A DNA stretch of 64,000 nt from Neocallimastix lanati (nom. inval.) (Eukaryota > Neocallimastigomycota > Neocallimastigomycetes > Neocallimastigales > Neocallimastigaceae): assembly GCA_016946835.1 (NCBI GenBank), contig JACVTC010000026.1, positions 830,001 to 894,000 on the forward strand, read 5' to 3'. The first letter of the stretch is position 1. Each line of letters begins with the position of its first letter. Both the position numbers and the translations under genes were made by a program. The notes below the pieces were generated by a model that did not search any database, was not told the DNA's origin, and worked only from the letters and a program-made list of their open reading frames with translations. This document shows positions 23,502-35,170 of the stretch, one piece after another.

Positions 23502-24635
23502 ATTATAAGTATTATAAATTGTGAAGTAAATATAAGTTATAATAGTTATTCTAATTAAATATTATATAGTAAGAATAAATGATAAAAATAATATATGAAA
23601 TTAATATTTTAGTAAATCAAAAGAGAAAAAAATTATGTTACTGTATTAATAATAGAAACTTTAAGTCAATTAAAATTTAATAAATAATATTTATTGGTTA
23701 AATAAATATAAGAAAATAAATATAAGAAAATAAATATATGAAAAATAAATGCAACAAAAAGTATATATATAATTTTTCAACTTTATTCATATAAATTTTT
23801 TTTCTCATTAGTCATTAAAAATAATATTAATTGAAATTATTTTCACTTTACATTAATTATTATTATTTTATTTTATAACAATATCATTATATAATAGTAA
23901 TATATATCTTTTAAGTTTTATATATATCGTTGTCTATACAGGGAATATGATTTTTTTAAAATAAAATTATTATTGATTATTAATTATAAATGTATATGGG
24001 TATGTAATAGGGTTTTTATTATATATAAAAGAAAATATTTCCATTAAGAATATTTATAAAATACTAAAAATTAAATATTAATATCTCTTATTTAATGTTA
24101 TACATAAATTGTGAAAGCCAATAAAATTAAATAAAAATAAATGAATACAAACGATAATAAATAATTAAAAAAATAATTTAAATATGTATTGTATCACAAA
24201 ATTATTATATTGATACTATACCAATCAAAAAATAAAAAATAATGATTATGAAATATTTTCAAAAAATTAGATAATTTAATAATTTTTTTTAGTGAAAGCA
24301 TATTGAATAAAAATATATTTTAGTTTAAATATGAATTATTACAATAACCTGAATTTTATAATTATAATAATGTATAATAATATAAAATAATATAAAGTAA
24401 TATAATATAAAATAATATAATAACTTGTTTCTAGTTTTTAATATTATTAAATTATTATTAGTTGTTCTTATATAAACTTTTTTTTTTTTTTTTAATTATT
24501 TTAACATATATATTTTATTATTTAATTTAATTATAATTTAGCAATATAATTTATTTAACGTAATTATTTTTTATTTTATTTTATTTTTATTTTTATATTT
24601 TGAAATTAAAATTTTTGGTTAATTTTATTTTATTT

Positions 24636-24803
24636 TATTTTATTTTATTTAATTTAATTTAATTTAATTTAATTTAATTTAATTTAATTTAATTTAATTT
24701 AATTTAATTTAATTTAATTTAATTTAATTTAATTTAATTTAATTTAATTTAATATAATTTAATTTAATTTAATATAATATAATTTAATTTAATTTAATTT
24801 AAT
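24636..24803. repeat. AATTT microsatellite upstream of the Asn-rich gene
   Basis: About 30 near-perfect TTAAT/AATTT units end about 50 bp before the ATG at 24855. It may form part of the promoter region; no other signal is visible. Confidence 0.85.
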
Positions 24804-24854
24804 TTACTTTGATTTAATTTTAGTTTGCATATACATATATATATTCTTATTCAA

Positions 24855-25897
24855 ATGGACTCATTAAATAAAATAAATCACAAAAGAAAATTGAAGTATA
24901 TCGAAACACAGAATTGTAATAAAAAATTAAAATCTCAATTAAGTAAAGATGATATGGTTAAATATGTAATAAAATGTACTAAAAACAACACAAAACTATT
25001 GGAAGATTTAAAGTATAGTTATAAATCCAATGAAATTTCAGATTTTTCCAAACGTCTAAAAAAATACATATCAAAAAGAGAAAAAATTGAAAAGAATTAT
25101 AATAATTTTTTTTTTGAAAAAGAAGAAAAAAAAGATGGAAGTAGAAAACAATATGAACAATCTTTAAATAATAAAATTAATAAATTGAATAATAATAACA
25201 ATAGTAATAATAATAATAATATTAATAGCAATAATAATAAAAATTATAATGATACTCATGATATTAATACTGATAATACTGATAATTTTAACAAAAAAGA
25301 AAAAAATATATCGTTTATTGAAAAAGATAATAACGAAAATTCAATAAATTTTGTATATACTGATAATAAAAAAAATCTTGAAGAAATTTTAATTATAAAA
25401 CCGATAAATGAGGTTAGCGAAATAAAATATAGTTATTGCAAATTAGATACAACTAATAGATATATTATAAAAAGAATAAAAAAAGAAAATTTCATAGAAG
25501 CTTATAATAACGATCCAGATTTCAAAGAATTTTTAATTACAAATCATCACCTTTTTGAGACAATTAATGATAATAAAGATATATCAGATATAGAAGTTAC
25601 CGAAAATGATGAAGTAATAAATTTATACAATGAAAAAGAGATTTTTAAAGAAAGGAATGGATATTTTAAAAATAAATATAATCAATGTATGGCCAATAGA
25701 AAAATTAATGATAAATTCAAAAATTCACATATTCGTTCTGAAAATGAAAGTAATGGTAATATTAATAAGTAATTTATATTAAATATTATATAAATTATAA
25801 TAATGTTCACTTATTTTATTATTTTATTTCTTTGTTTAGAAAATACATATAATAATGAAGAAACTGATCATATTAATTCGATTGAAACAAATAATAA

Positions 25898-25940
<43 letters not shown>

Positions 25941-26412
25941 TTTGAATATGCTAAAAACATTGAAAAAGGAAATAATTGTAATGAAGAAGATGATATGGTT
26001 TATCCTTTTTTCGCTAAAAATTCATTTGGCTTAGATGAAAATGAATACAATTCTCATGAAAATGCTTATAATAATTATTTTTCAAGGAATATAAATGAAA
26101 AATATAAAATTGTATATGGAAAAGAGTTTCCTCATAATATTAATGGTAATAATTGATAATAAATGATATATATATATACATATTATATTGTTTTTATATG
26201 TATATATAATATTTAATTTTTATATAATTTATTATAATCTCTATCACTTATTCATCATCATAACTACAAATTTTAATAAAATTTCTTTAAAAAATGTAGA
26301 AAGTTTTGACGATGGAAACAAAGAAAATAATGATCCATATGAAATGATATCTGATAACAAAATTAATAATAATAATAAAAAAGGGAAAATTTATAAAATT
26401 AAAAATACAACA

Positions 26413-26455
<43 letters not shown>

Positions 26456-28101
26456 TAACAGATTCAGAAATCGAAATTTTTAGAACAAATAATAATTATG
26501 AAAGTTTAAATAATGAAAACATGGATGTATTAAAAGAAGTTTTTAATAAAAATAAAAATGACTTTCTTTCAAAAGATGAAAATAATGAAGCTAGTTATAA
26601 TAGTGATAATTTAATAGAAATGAGTAAAGAAATTAATAATCCAGTAATTGATAAAATTATCAATTATAATAAAAAAAATAAAAATTCAAGTAAAGTTTTG
26701 AATTCAAATGCTAACAATGAGTTATATTTGGATGAAAATTCATCTGTTTCAATTCTACCATCCTTTGAAGCCATTGAACCATCTATAGAGTTAAGTATTA
26801 ACCAAAACTTAAAACATTTATCTTTCATTAATGAAAATACCAAATCTTCCTATGAAAATCATAATTATGAATTAGAGAATCAAAAAGAAGAATACTTTGT
26901 TGAAAATAAAGTTAGTACGAATCAGAATAAATGTATTTTGCTTGATATTGATAATATCAATGATAAAAATAATGATAAAAATAATGATAAATATAATGAT
27001 AAAAATAATGATAAAAATAATGATGAATATAATGATAAAAATAATGATAAAAATAATGATAAATATAATGATAAAAATAATGATAAAAATAATGATAAAT
27101 ATAATGATAAAAATAATGATAAAAATAATGATAAAAATAATGATAAAAATGAAATTAATAAAGAAGTAAATATTAATAATATTGATAATAAAACCCAACA
27201 AGAAGAACGAAATATCCAAATTGAGGACAATAATGAACAAATTTCTAACCAAAAAAAAGATAATAATCATATTAGACAAACCTATATGAGAAGAATTAGT
27301 GATCTAAAAGCTTATTGGCCAACTTTTAATAGTATTAATGCAGATCCTTCATCAAAAGAATTTAAAACAAGTATACAAAAGAAAAGTCCATTTTCGCCTT
27401 ATTTGCAATATTTAATTCTTTTAAATAAAGAAATAAATAAAATTAATGAAGACGAAAAATATAATTTGGCTACTAAAAGTGATGCTGTAGGGGGTTATAT
27501 AGTTTTAAATAAAGATATTAAAGGTAGTTGGACAAATCCTGAAATTATAAATCATATAAAGAAGCAAAGAGCAGTAAATAATGAATTAAATCTTCTTCTT
27601 CCTTTAAAATGTGTAGTTTACGAGTGTGATAAATCAAATAGATATGTAAAAAAAGAAAGAGTAATGTATTTTTTAAGATTATACCAAAAATTGGATTTAC
27701 AAAATAGACCCTCATATATTGATCTGATAATTGAAAATGTTAATTCTGAAGATTCCTATGATTATACACTTTTATTTACTGTTCCAGTGGAAGCTTTTGA
27801 TATGTATATCTGTGAAAATGAAAGTGAAATAAATTATCATAAAGTTGAAGTACATATAGTACATCCAAATAATCAATATGATCATTTTAAAATTTCATCA
27901 ATTATTGGTCATAGTAATATAGTAGAATTTATTCAAAAGTTAAGGAAATGTCGTGGGTTAAAATATGATAATAATTTACCAAAACCATGTGAAATAAAGG
28001 AATATGATAAAGCCAAAGAAAATGAAAGAAAAGTGAAGTTTTTAAAATTCAAGCAACAACAAAAATTAAAAAAACAAATACAAAATAAAAAAGAAGAATA
28101 A
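24855..28101 (+). CDS. Asn/Asp/Lys-rich protein of unknown function (3 exons)
   Basis: Exons 24855-25755, 25840-26145 and 26300-28101 join through two GTAATA..TAG introns, each in phase 1, to 1002 residues. I chose ATG 24855 (MDSLNKINHKRK); an in-frame ATG at 24825 is possible. I do not recognise the family. The N-terminal 110 residues are basic and helical. The middle (about 110-770) is low complexity, with poly-Asn runs and a 12-nt-unit DKNN/DKYN repeat at 26958-27150. The C-terminal ~230 residues are ordered (starting about MRRISDLKAYWPTF, with FSPYLQYLILLNKE, NLLLPLKCVVYEC and YTLLFTVPVEAFDMYI) and end in a Lys/Gln-rich helix. No signal peptide or membrane segment is obvious. The conserved part would be the C-terminus. 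Confidence 0.75.
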
Positions 28102-28194
28102 GAAATAAATATTAATTATAAATTTATTTTAAAAATGGTTTAGTTTAAAAACATTTTATATTTTATATTTTATTTATGTTTTTACTTTTTTTAT

Positions 28195-28257
<63 letters not shown>

Positions 28258-28478
28258 CCTATTTGAAACAATATAGAAAAGTATTATAAAAAAATTTTAA
28301 TTTGTTTATTTAATTTGTAATTGTGATTTTTATTTTTATTATATTTATATTTTATTTTATTATTATATATTTATTTATAATTTTTTATTTCATCATCATC
28401 ATCATCATTATTATTATTTATCAAAATTTGTAATATAATACATACCCTATGAATTTTTATATTTTATAAATTATTTAA

Positions 28479-28557
<79 letters not shown>

Positions 28558-28672
28558 AATATTATTATCATTAATTAATATTTTATTTTAATATTTAAAG
28601 TTTATTTAATATGAAATAATAATATTTGGTAATTACAATTTTTTAATTTTATGAAAAATACATTCTTATTTA
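28102..28672. other. AT-rich 3' flank, microsatellites only
   Basis: It contains T-rich blocks, a TA run, CATCATCATCAT (28390-28405) and an AAAT run (about 28474-28559). No gene seen. Confidence 0.55.
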
Positions 28673-28728
28673 GGGGGTGTGTCATTTCGAAAATTTTTAT
28701 TACATAAATTTGTATTTTATTGTAGTGC
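28673..28728 (+). repeat. Left terminal inverted repeat of MULE 2
   Basis: It pairs with 32461-32516. A second GCATTTCGG motif follows at about 28728-28736. Confidence 0.82.
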
Positions 28729-28877
28729 ATTTCGGAAAAAATGGCGTATTATAAAGTAATAAATAAATAAATGAATAAATAAATTATAAATGAATAAATA
28801 AATTTTTAAATAATAAAAATAATTAAGACAAACGTTTATTATGACTAAAAAAATTTTTTTTAGAAAATTAAATAAAA

Positions 28878-28908
<31 letters not shown>

Positions 28909-28997
28909 CTACATATATATAATAATTATTATATTTTTTTATTTTATTTTAAATATTATTAAATATTATTAATACATTAATACCTTGTTTATATTAT

Positions 28998-29448
28998 CAA
29001 CAGAAAATACAGATTGAATATTATCAACAGAAAATACAGATTGAATAAAATAAAATAAAATGAAATAAAATAAAATAAAATGAATAGTAGAAACATAAAT
29101 ATAAGTACAGATTGAATAAAATAAAATAAAATAAAATAAAATAAAATAAAATAAAATAAAATAAAAAGTAGAATATTAAATAAGAAAGTACAGATTGAAT
29201 AAAATAAAATAAAATAAAAAGTAGAATATTAAATAAGAAAGTACAGATTGAATAAAATAAAATAAAATAAAAAGTAGAATATTAAATAAGAAAGTACAGA
29301 TTGAATAAAATAAAATAAAATAAAAAGTAGAATATTAAATAAGAAAGTACAGATTGAATAAAATAAAATAAAATAAAAAGTAGAATATTAAATAAGAAAG
29401 TACAGATTGAATAAAATAAAATAAAATAAAATAAAATAAAATAAAATA
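28998..29448. repeat. TAAAA satellite block inside MULE 2
   Basis: It has the same type 2 unit (AAAGTAGAATATTAAATAAG, then AAAGTACAGATTG and TAAAA) as the large array at 7381-10738, with about 6 regular copies of ~59 bp plus flanking TAAAA runs. Confidence 0.92.
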
Positions 29449-29459
29449 AAATATAATAT

Positions 29460-30201
29460 AATATAATAATTATTTTATATATATAGGAATCTTATATATT
29501 TTAATTTTTTTTCATTTATTTTTCTAAAAAAAAAAAAATTTAGTTATAATAACGTTTGTCTTTTAATTATTATATTTTATTATAGTAAATAAAAAAATTT
29601 AAATGAAAAGTAAATAATTTTAATTATTTATAATTCATATTTTCATAAACGATATATATATATATATATTAATTTAAATGATATAAGAATTAAAAATTAA
29701 AACAATAAGAGTTGAATAATTGATCCTATTAAAATAATTAATTATTTGCATAGTAATATTTATAATGTTTGATCAATATGAATCAATTATTATTAAAATA
29801 TAATAATAACAATTATAATTTTAAATAAATAATAAAAATCTTTTATTGAATTTAATATTTTTAATAACATAATTAATTTTGAAAAGTATATTGATATTAA
29901 TAAAATTTATAATATTGATATTGATATTAATAAAATTTATAATTATATAATATTGATATTGATATTAATAAAATTTTAACTAGTATCAAATAAATCGGTT
30001 TTAGTCATAAATTACTTAATAAAAATAATTAAAAAATAATTTCTATTAAGATTATTAAATAAACACAATAGGTAAATAAATTTGTATTTTTCTAGCATTT
30101 TTTTAAATTAAGATTATTTAATTATTATTTAAACGATTATAAATATAAATTTAAAATAAATAAATTTTTATTTTTCTAGCATTTTTTTAAATTAAGATTA
30201 T
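29460..30201. other. Non-coding segment of MULE 2
   Basis: It contains TA runs, a few copies of ATTGATATTAATAAAATTTA (29890-29975), and a repeated TTTTTCTAGCATTTTTTTAA block at about 30089-30110 and 30172-30193 just 3' of the transposase. No gene seen. Confidence 0.55.
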
Positions 30202-31638
30202 TTATTTTAAATTAATATTTATATCGTTTAAATCAATTAAACATTCTTTCCATAACTTAATTAATTCATTTCTGTTGCATCCATTATAAAATAAATTTAT
30301 TTCCTTACTTTTGTAATTTTCAATTAAAATTTTAATTTCATCAGTTGCACTAAATATTTTTTGCTTTTTTTTCCAATTTCCTTTAGTTCTCCTTTGATAA
30401 TCATTATAAGATAAGTTTTCTTCTTCTTTTAATATATATATTAATTTATAAAATAAAGGTTTATTTGGAAATATATTATTTAAGTAGCTATTATAAGATT
30501 CTGATGCATTGTTTGTTAAATGCTCTATATTTTCATAATAATTCCAATTATTAACATTATACTTAAGTAAATAATTTTTATTAAAATATTCTAAAAATTG
30601 CAGAAAATTATTATACATTTTTTTTTGACAAATTCTTTTTATTATAATATAAATATCAAATATATAGTTAGGGTTTATAAACGGTAAGTTCGAAATAGCT
30701 TTATAATAAATATATACATCATTATTATTCTTCACTTCATGATAACATGATATATTTTTTTGTTTTTCTAATGATCTTTTATAATACCAAACACAATATT
30801 TAATATTTATATTGGGAAAAACTTTTTTTGCGGCATTAGATATACCTTGTTCAAAATCACAATGAAAATTAATTGTAGTAATTAATGTATTACTCCTAAA
30901 TTTATTTGCATTTTTTTTTATTTCTTTAAATAATGTTTCATATGTAGATTGTTTTTTATTTTTTAATATAGAAATGGAAGTAGTGTAAAACATATTGAAT
31001 TCCCCAACATAAGTTTTTGTTATAAATAACTGATAACTAAATTTCGGTGCTGCATAAAATGTACCGTCCGTAAATATATTTTTATGATAATTCGAAAATA
31101 AATATGCTTGGAATGGTGATTGAAAGATTATTAGATCAGTATTTTTAATTATCATAAAACTTTCATTTCTTTTCATTTTATAATATTTTGATTCAATGGG
31201 AATATCATCAAAACTTTTTATGTTTAGAGGAAATTGTTTATTTATATTTCTTATTATTTGGGATCTAATTGTACTATATTCGGGACATATAAGTCCCATT
31301 TCTTGAGAAACGGCATTAAATATATGTTTAAGTTTTATATCCATAGGAATTGAATTTTTCTTAATTTCTTCCTTAATTTTATGCTTTGCTACTGATATAG
31401 ACACATCAATTTCTTTTTCGAGATGGTTATGTAAACTTTCATATTTTAAAACCTCCTTTTTATCATTTAAAATAATTAAAGATTTACATTTATTTAAAGT
31501 CTTATATTCAGTGCATCTATAAATTTTTGATTTATCTTTCCTTTGAAATGAAAAATTAAATTTGTGTTTTTTATTAATAATAATTTGTTCATTTCTTCGA
31601 TTTGTTTCACTTATTTCAATTTCTATATTGTCTTCCAT
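30202..31638 (-). CDS. MULE transposase with FLYWCH-like domain, intact
   Basis: A 478-codon frame. Residues about 25-75 form a FLYWCH-like zinc region (YRCTEYKTLNKCKS, SLHNHLEKE). The MULE core follows with NIFTDGTFYAAPKFSYQL (first Asp about residue 188), NFHCDFEQGISNAAKKVF (second Asp about 256), YCVWYYKRSLEKQK and TNNASESYNSYLNN. It aligns along its whole length with the frameshifted copy at 4755-6169, at roughly half identity by eye. The length suits the family. It would bind the terminal repeats and catalyse cut-and-paste transposition. It is the only complete transposase in the window and could act on MULE 1 as well. Confidence 0.88.
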   Translation of the reverse strand: MEDNIEIEISETNRRNEQIIINKKHKFNFSFQRKDKSKIYRCTEYKTLNKCKSLIILNDKKEVLKYESLHNHLEKEIDVSISVAKHKIKEEIKKNSIPMDIKLKHIFNAVSQEMGLICPEYSTIRSQIIRNINKQFPLNIKSFDDIPIESKYYKMKRNESFMIIKNTDLIIFQSPFQAYLFSNYHKNIFTDGTFYAAPKFSYQLFITKTYVGEFNMFYTTSISILKNKKQSTYETLFKEIKKNANKFRSNTLITTINFHCDFEQGISNAAKKVFPNINIKYCVWYYKRSLEKQKNISCYHEVKNNNDVYIYYKAISNLPFINPNYIFDIYIIIKRICQKKMYNNFLQFLEYFNKNYLLKYNVNNWNYYENIEHLTNNASESYNSYLNNIFPNKPLFYKLIYILKEEENLSYNDYQRRTKGNWKKKQKIFSATDEIKILIENYKSKEINLFYNGCNRNELIKLWKECLIDLNDININLK

Positions 31639-31823
31639 TAATAATTAAAATTTTTCAATAAAATATTTTAATAAATATACTTTTAAATGTTTTGAAACTT
31701 TTTTTTTTTTTAATATTTAAAATAATAAACCTTTTTTTAATTAATTATATAATTATTTTAATAATTATTTAATTATTAATTATTTATTATTTCTTTATTT
31801 ACTATTTTATTTATTTATTTTTA

Positions 31824-31855
<32 letters not shown>

Positions 31856-32460
31856 ATTTTTTATTTTATTTTATTTTATTTATTTTTTAATGCTTAAAAA
31901 ATAAATTTTTATTTATTTTTATTTTATTTTTTAATGTTTAAAAAAGAAGTTTTCTTATTTCTTATTTTTTTTTTTTATTTTTTAAGCATTAAAAAATAAA
32001 ATGTTTATTTATTTTTATTTTATTTTTCAATGTTTAAAAAAAAAGTTTTCTTATTTCTTATTTTTATTTTATTTTTTAAGCATTAAAATATAAAATGTTT
32101 ATTTATTTTTTATTTTATTTTTCAATGTTAAATAGAAATACCTAACCTAATTATTATTTATTGAAGTGTTGTATTTCGCCAAAAGTAGAATTTCGTCCAG
32201 TTGAATTTCGCCAAATTCTAAGTGGCTTATTAATTTTCGTCATAAAATATCACCACATTTATTATTCACGCCATATTGTGGATATATGGCTTTTAAAAAT
32301 TGTAGAAAAAAGCCACAAAATTATGTTACAATTAGATCTACGCCCCACGTAAGATTACGTGTTTGAAAATTTTTGAGAATTGAAATTTGATTTATTTAAT
32401 TAATTAATTATTATTCATATTTTTAATAAAATTAAGTGGCTTAAAATTAAAAATATTTAA
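31639..32460. other. 5' and subterminal region of MULE 2
   Basis: TTTTTATTTTATTTTT tandem blocks (31830-32130) alternate with AATGTTTAAAAAA words. The subterminal part 32161-32240 has three ATTTCG motifs in 45 nt (TATTTCGCCAAAA, AATTTCGTCC, AATTTCGCCAAA). The small frame at 32161-32352 is not supported as a gene. Confidence 0.55.
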
Positions 32461-32516
32461 GCCATACAACAAAATACAAATTTATGTAATAAAAATTTTC
32501 GAAATGCACACTCCCC
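32461..32516 (-). repeat. Right terminal inverted repeat of MULE 2
   Basis: It is the reverse complement of the left end, ending CACACTCCCC at 32516. It directly touches F-family LTR sequence. Confidence 0.82.
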
Positions 32517-33020
32517 GATATGAAATGATAATAAAATAAGAAAATGTGTAAAAATATCATAAAATAATTATAAAATATAAATGTAAATAATAATTACGTA
32601 TTACATGAAATTAATGAATAAAAAATGTAAGAAATTAATGTAAAACAAATAGATAAATAGTAAATAGGAAAAATATATTAATTAGAGTTTAGGAATATTT
32701 TATTATAATTCATATAGAAAAATAGTAATTTTATAACATTTATTAAGAATAGGAATTTTATTAGAGAATATTATTATAACACCTGATGCTTACTCCTTAA
32801 TATAATTTATATATTTCATAGTAAAAATCATATATTATAATAATATAAAATTCATAATTAAGATAAAGTATAAATAGTACAAAAAAATGTTCAATTGCTC
32901 GAGGAGCTAAATAGTTCATAAACATATAATAAATAAATAAATAAAAAGATCTTAAAAGAAAACTATACTTAAAAACTCTCTTTAAGTGTTTAAAGTTAAT
33001 TTCTTAACTGAACCTTATCA
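32517..33020 (+). mobile_element. F-family solo LTR (lacks its first base, abuts MULE 2)
   Basis: The 504 bp are nearly identical to the F copy split at 52954-54233 (shared ATATGAAATGATAATAAAAT at the start and AACTGAACCTTATCA at the end). The expected start TGATATG reads GATATG directly after the MULE 2 end. The right flank is TATAT. No internal retroelement sequence follows, so it is a solo LTR. Confidence 0.78.
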
Positions 33021-33455
33021 TATATTTATAATATTTATAATTTTATACAATCTTAATTTTATTTACATAACTTATATTATTTATTATATTAATATATTAA
33101 ACTTATTTCTAACATTTAGTCAATTAATTTGTTAATTAGTTTGTTAATTATTCAATCATTTAACTAATTAATTAATTAATTAATTATTTATTTTTAAATA
33201 GTACAAATTGAAATTTCAAGAAAAAAATAGACATTTTGTCCTTTTTTAATTATATCTAATACATTAATATAAAATAAAATTTTATAAATTTGATTATCAA
33301 AAAAAAATATTCTGTAATTCATATATTAAAAATATTATTAATATATAATCTATAAATAATAAAATATTATATAATATATATATATATTTTTCATCTATTT
33401 ATTTATTTATTATTATTTTAATTCTATAATAAAAGGACTCAATTATTTAATATTA
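33021..33455. other. AT-rich spacer between the F LTR and copia C
   Basis: No gene. A TTAATTAATTAAT run lies near 33165-33185, and the target repeat TATTA lies at 33451-33455. Confidence 0.5.
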
Positions 33456-33697
33456 TTTTAAATTTATTTTTGTTTTTAATTAATCACTTTTATTTATTTT
33501 ATTAAGTTCTTTTTTTTAATTATAAAAAATATTATTATTTTTATATAAATACATTTACATAATACAATCATATTTTTGTACTAGCTTATTATTATAATAT
33601 ATATAAACCTCAAATATTTAGTTAACATATACAATATTTATTTTAAATATATTTTAACTTAATAATTAATAAACTATAATAAACTTTATTTTTAACA
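33456..33697 (-). repeat. 3' LTR of copia C
   Basis: 242 bp, matched by 41013-41238. It carries an extra AATATTTAGTTAACATAT-like stretch compared with the 5' copy. Confidence 0.87.
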
Positions 33698-35170
33698 CTC
33701 CTCCTAAAGTTTAGTTCTGGTTTATTTAGAATTTTTCTAATATAAAATCCCTGAATTTATTCATTAGGTTTGTACTTAAGTACTTCGTGAAACCGTCAGC
33801 TAAATTATCCATGGACTTAACATACTTTAATTTGATTCTATTTTCCTTAACTAATTCTCTTATATGGTGATATTTTATGTCTATGTGCCTTGATTTAGGA
33901 TTTATAGTTTCGTTTTCGCAATTGTATATAGCAGCTTTGTTATCAACGTTAACAATAATATAATTTTGCTTTAAATTTAATTCTTTTAGTATATTTTCAT
34001 ACCATAGACAATGTCTTGCGCATTCATCAATAGCATAATATTCACTTTCAGCTGTGGATACTGCTACAGTCTTTTGCAACTTCGAATACCATGTTGTAGG
34101 GGTAGAATCAAACAAAATTACGTAACCTGTAGTTGACCTCCTGGTCTCCTTATCTCCTCCGAAGTCAGAATCGACATAAGCTCTTAAGTTCATTTTTGCA
34201 TCTTTTCTATATCTTAAACCATAGTTTGGCTTTCCTTTCAAGTACCTAAATATCTTTATTACATTTAACCAGTCTTCATAAGTAGGATCCTTTGACTTAC
34301 GTGATGCTTTGTTTACGGCAAACATAATGTCGGGTCTGGTACAGAGTCCAAGGTATAAAAGTGACCCTATAGCTTGCTGATATCTTGTGATGTTAAATTT
34401 TTTCTCTCTCAACTTTTCATTTTCCTCTGGTATCATGTTTGAAGATATCTTATATTTATTTATATCATATTTATCAAGTATATTTTCAACATACCTCCTT
34501 TGTTGTAATAAATAACCGTCCTTCTCTTTTTCGAATTTAATACCTATAATAGTATTTACATTTCCGATATCTGTAATGTTGAAATGTTTCTTTAATAAAT
34601 TTTTAGTATTGTTTATTTCACGTTCATTACCTGTTAGTAATATATCATCAACATAAACGGTTAAAATACATGTTAGTTTATTTTGATTATTTTTCTTGAT
34701 ATAAATACATGGCTCACTCATTAAACGATAAAATCCTATTTCTTTTAATTTCATATCAAGAGTATTGTTCCATAAGCGTCCAGATTGTTTGAGTCCGTAG
34801 AGTGCCTTTTTGAGTTTCCAGTAGCCTTTTTTATGATACTCAGCACCTTCAGGTATCTCCATGTACACTTCTTCATCTAGTTCAGCATTTAAGTAAGCTG
34901 ATTTTATATCAATTTAATAGATGTTGAATCCATTTATCACTGCTAATGCCGTGATTGTCCTTAAGGAATCATACTTTAAAGTAGGCGAATAGGTATTGTT
35001 GTAATCCACGCCTTGTTTCTGGGTGAAACCTCTAGCCACTAATATGGCCTTTCTTTTATTTATGGAGTTGTCTGGATTGTATTTATATCTAAAAACCCAC
35101 TTAGGAGTTACAATATTATAATTTTTTGGTACTTTACTTACCATTTCGTATACATTTAAATCTTTCATAC

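Larger units (their letters stand above)
21714..24854. other. Long AT-rich region without a recognisable gene
   Basis: No supported coding frame on either strand. The left few hundred bases are probably the 5' LTR of copia D. It contains the foldback at 23355-23501, a T-run near 24480-24493 and an AATTT tract just before the next gene. Confidence 0.5.
28673..32516 (-). mobile_element. MULE-type DNA transposon 2, apparently complete
   Basis: Terminal inverted repeats of about 56 nt lie at 28673-28728 and 32461-32516. The inner 36 nt (CATTTCGAAAATTTTTATTA onward) are identical, and the outer ends read GGGGGTGTGTC and GGGGAGTGTGC. Inside are a satellite block (28998-29448), a short relative of the MULE 1 minisatellite (about 29880-29980) and an intact minus-strand transposase. 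Subterminal copies of an ATTTCG motif occur near both ends. No 8-10-bp target duplication is visible: the left flank is TTCTTATTTA, and the right flank is the start of an F-family LTR. Confidence 0.82.

Noticed and set aside
26872-27279. Opposite-strand and shifted frames across the DKNN repeat
   Set aside because: Shadows of a 12-nt tandem repeat inside the host gene.
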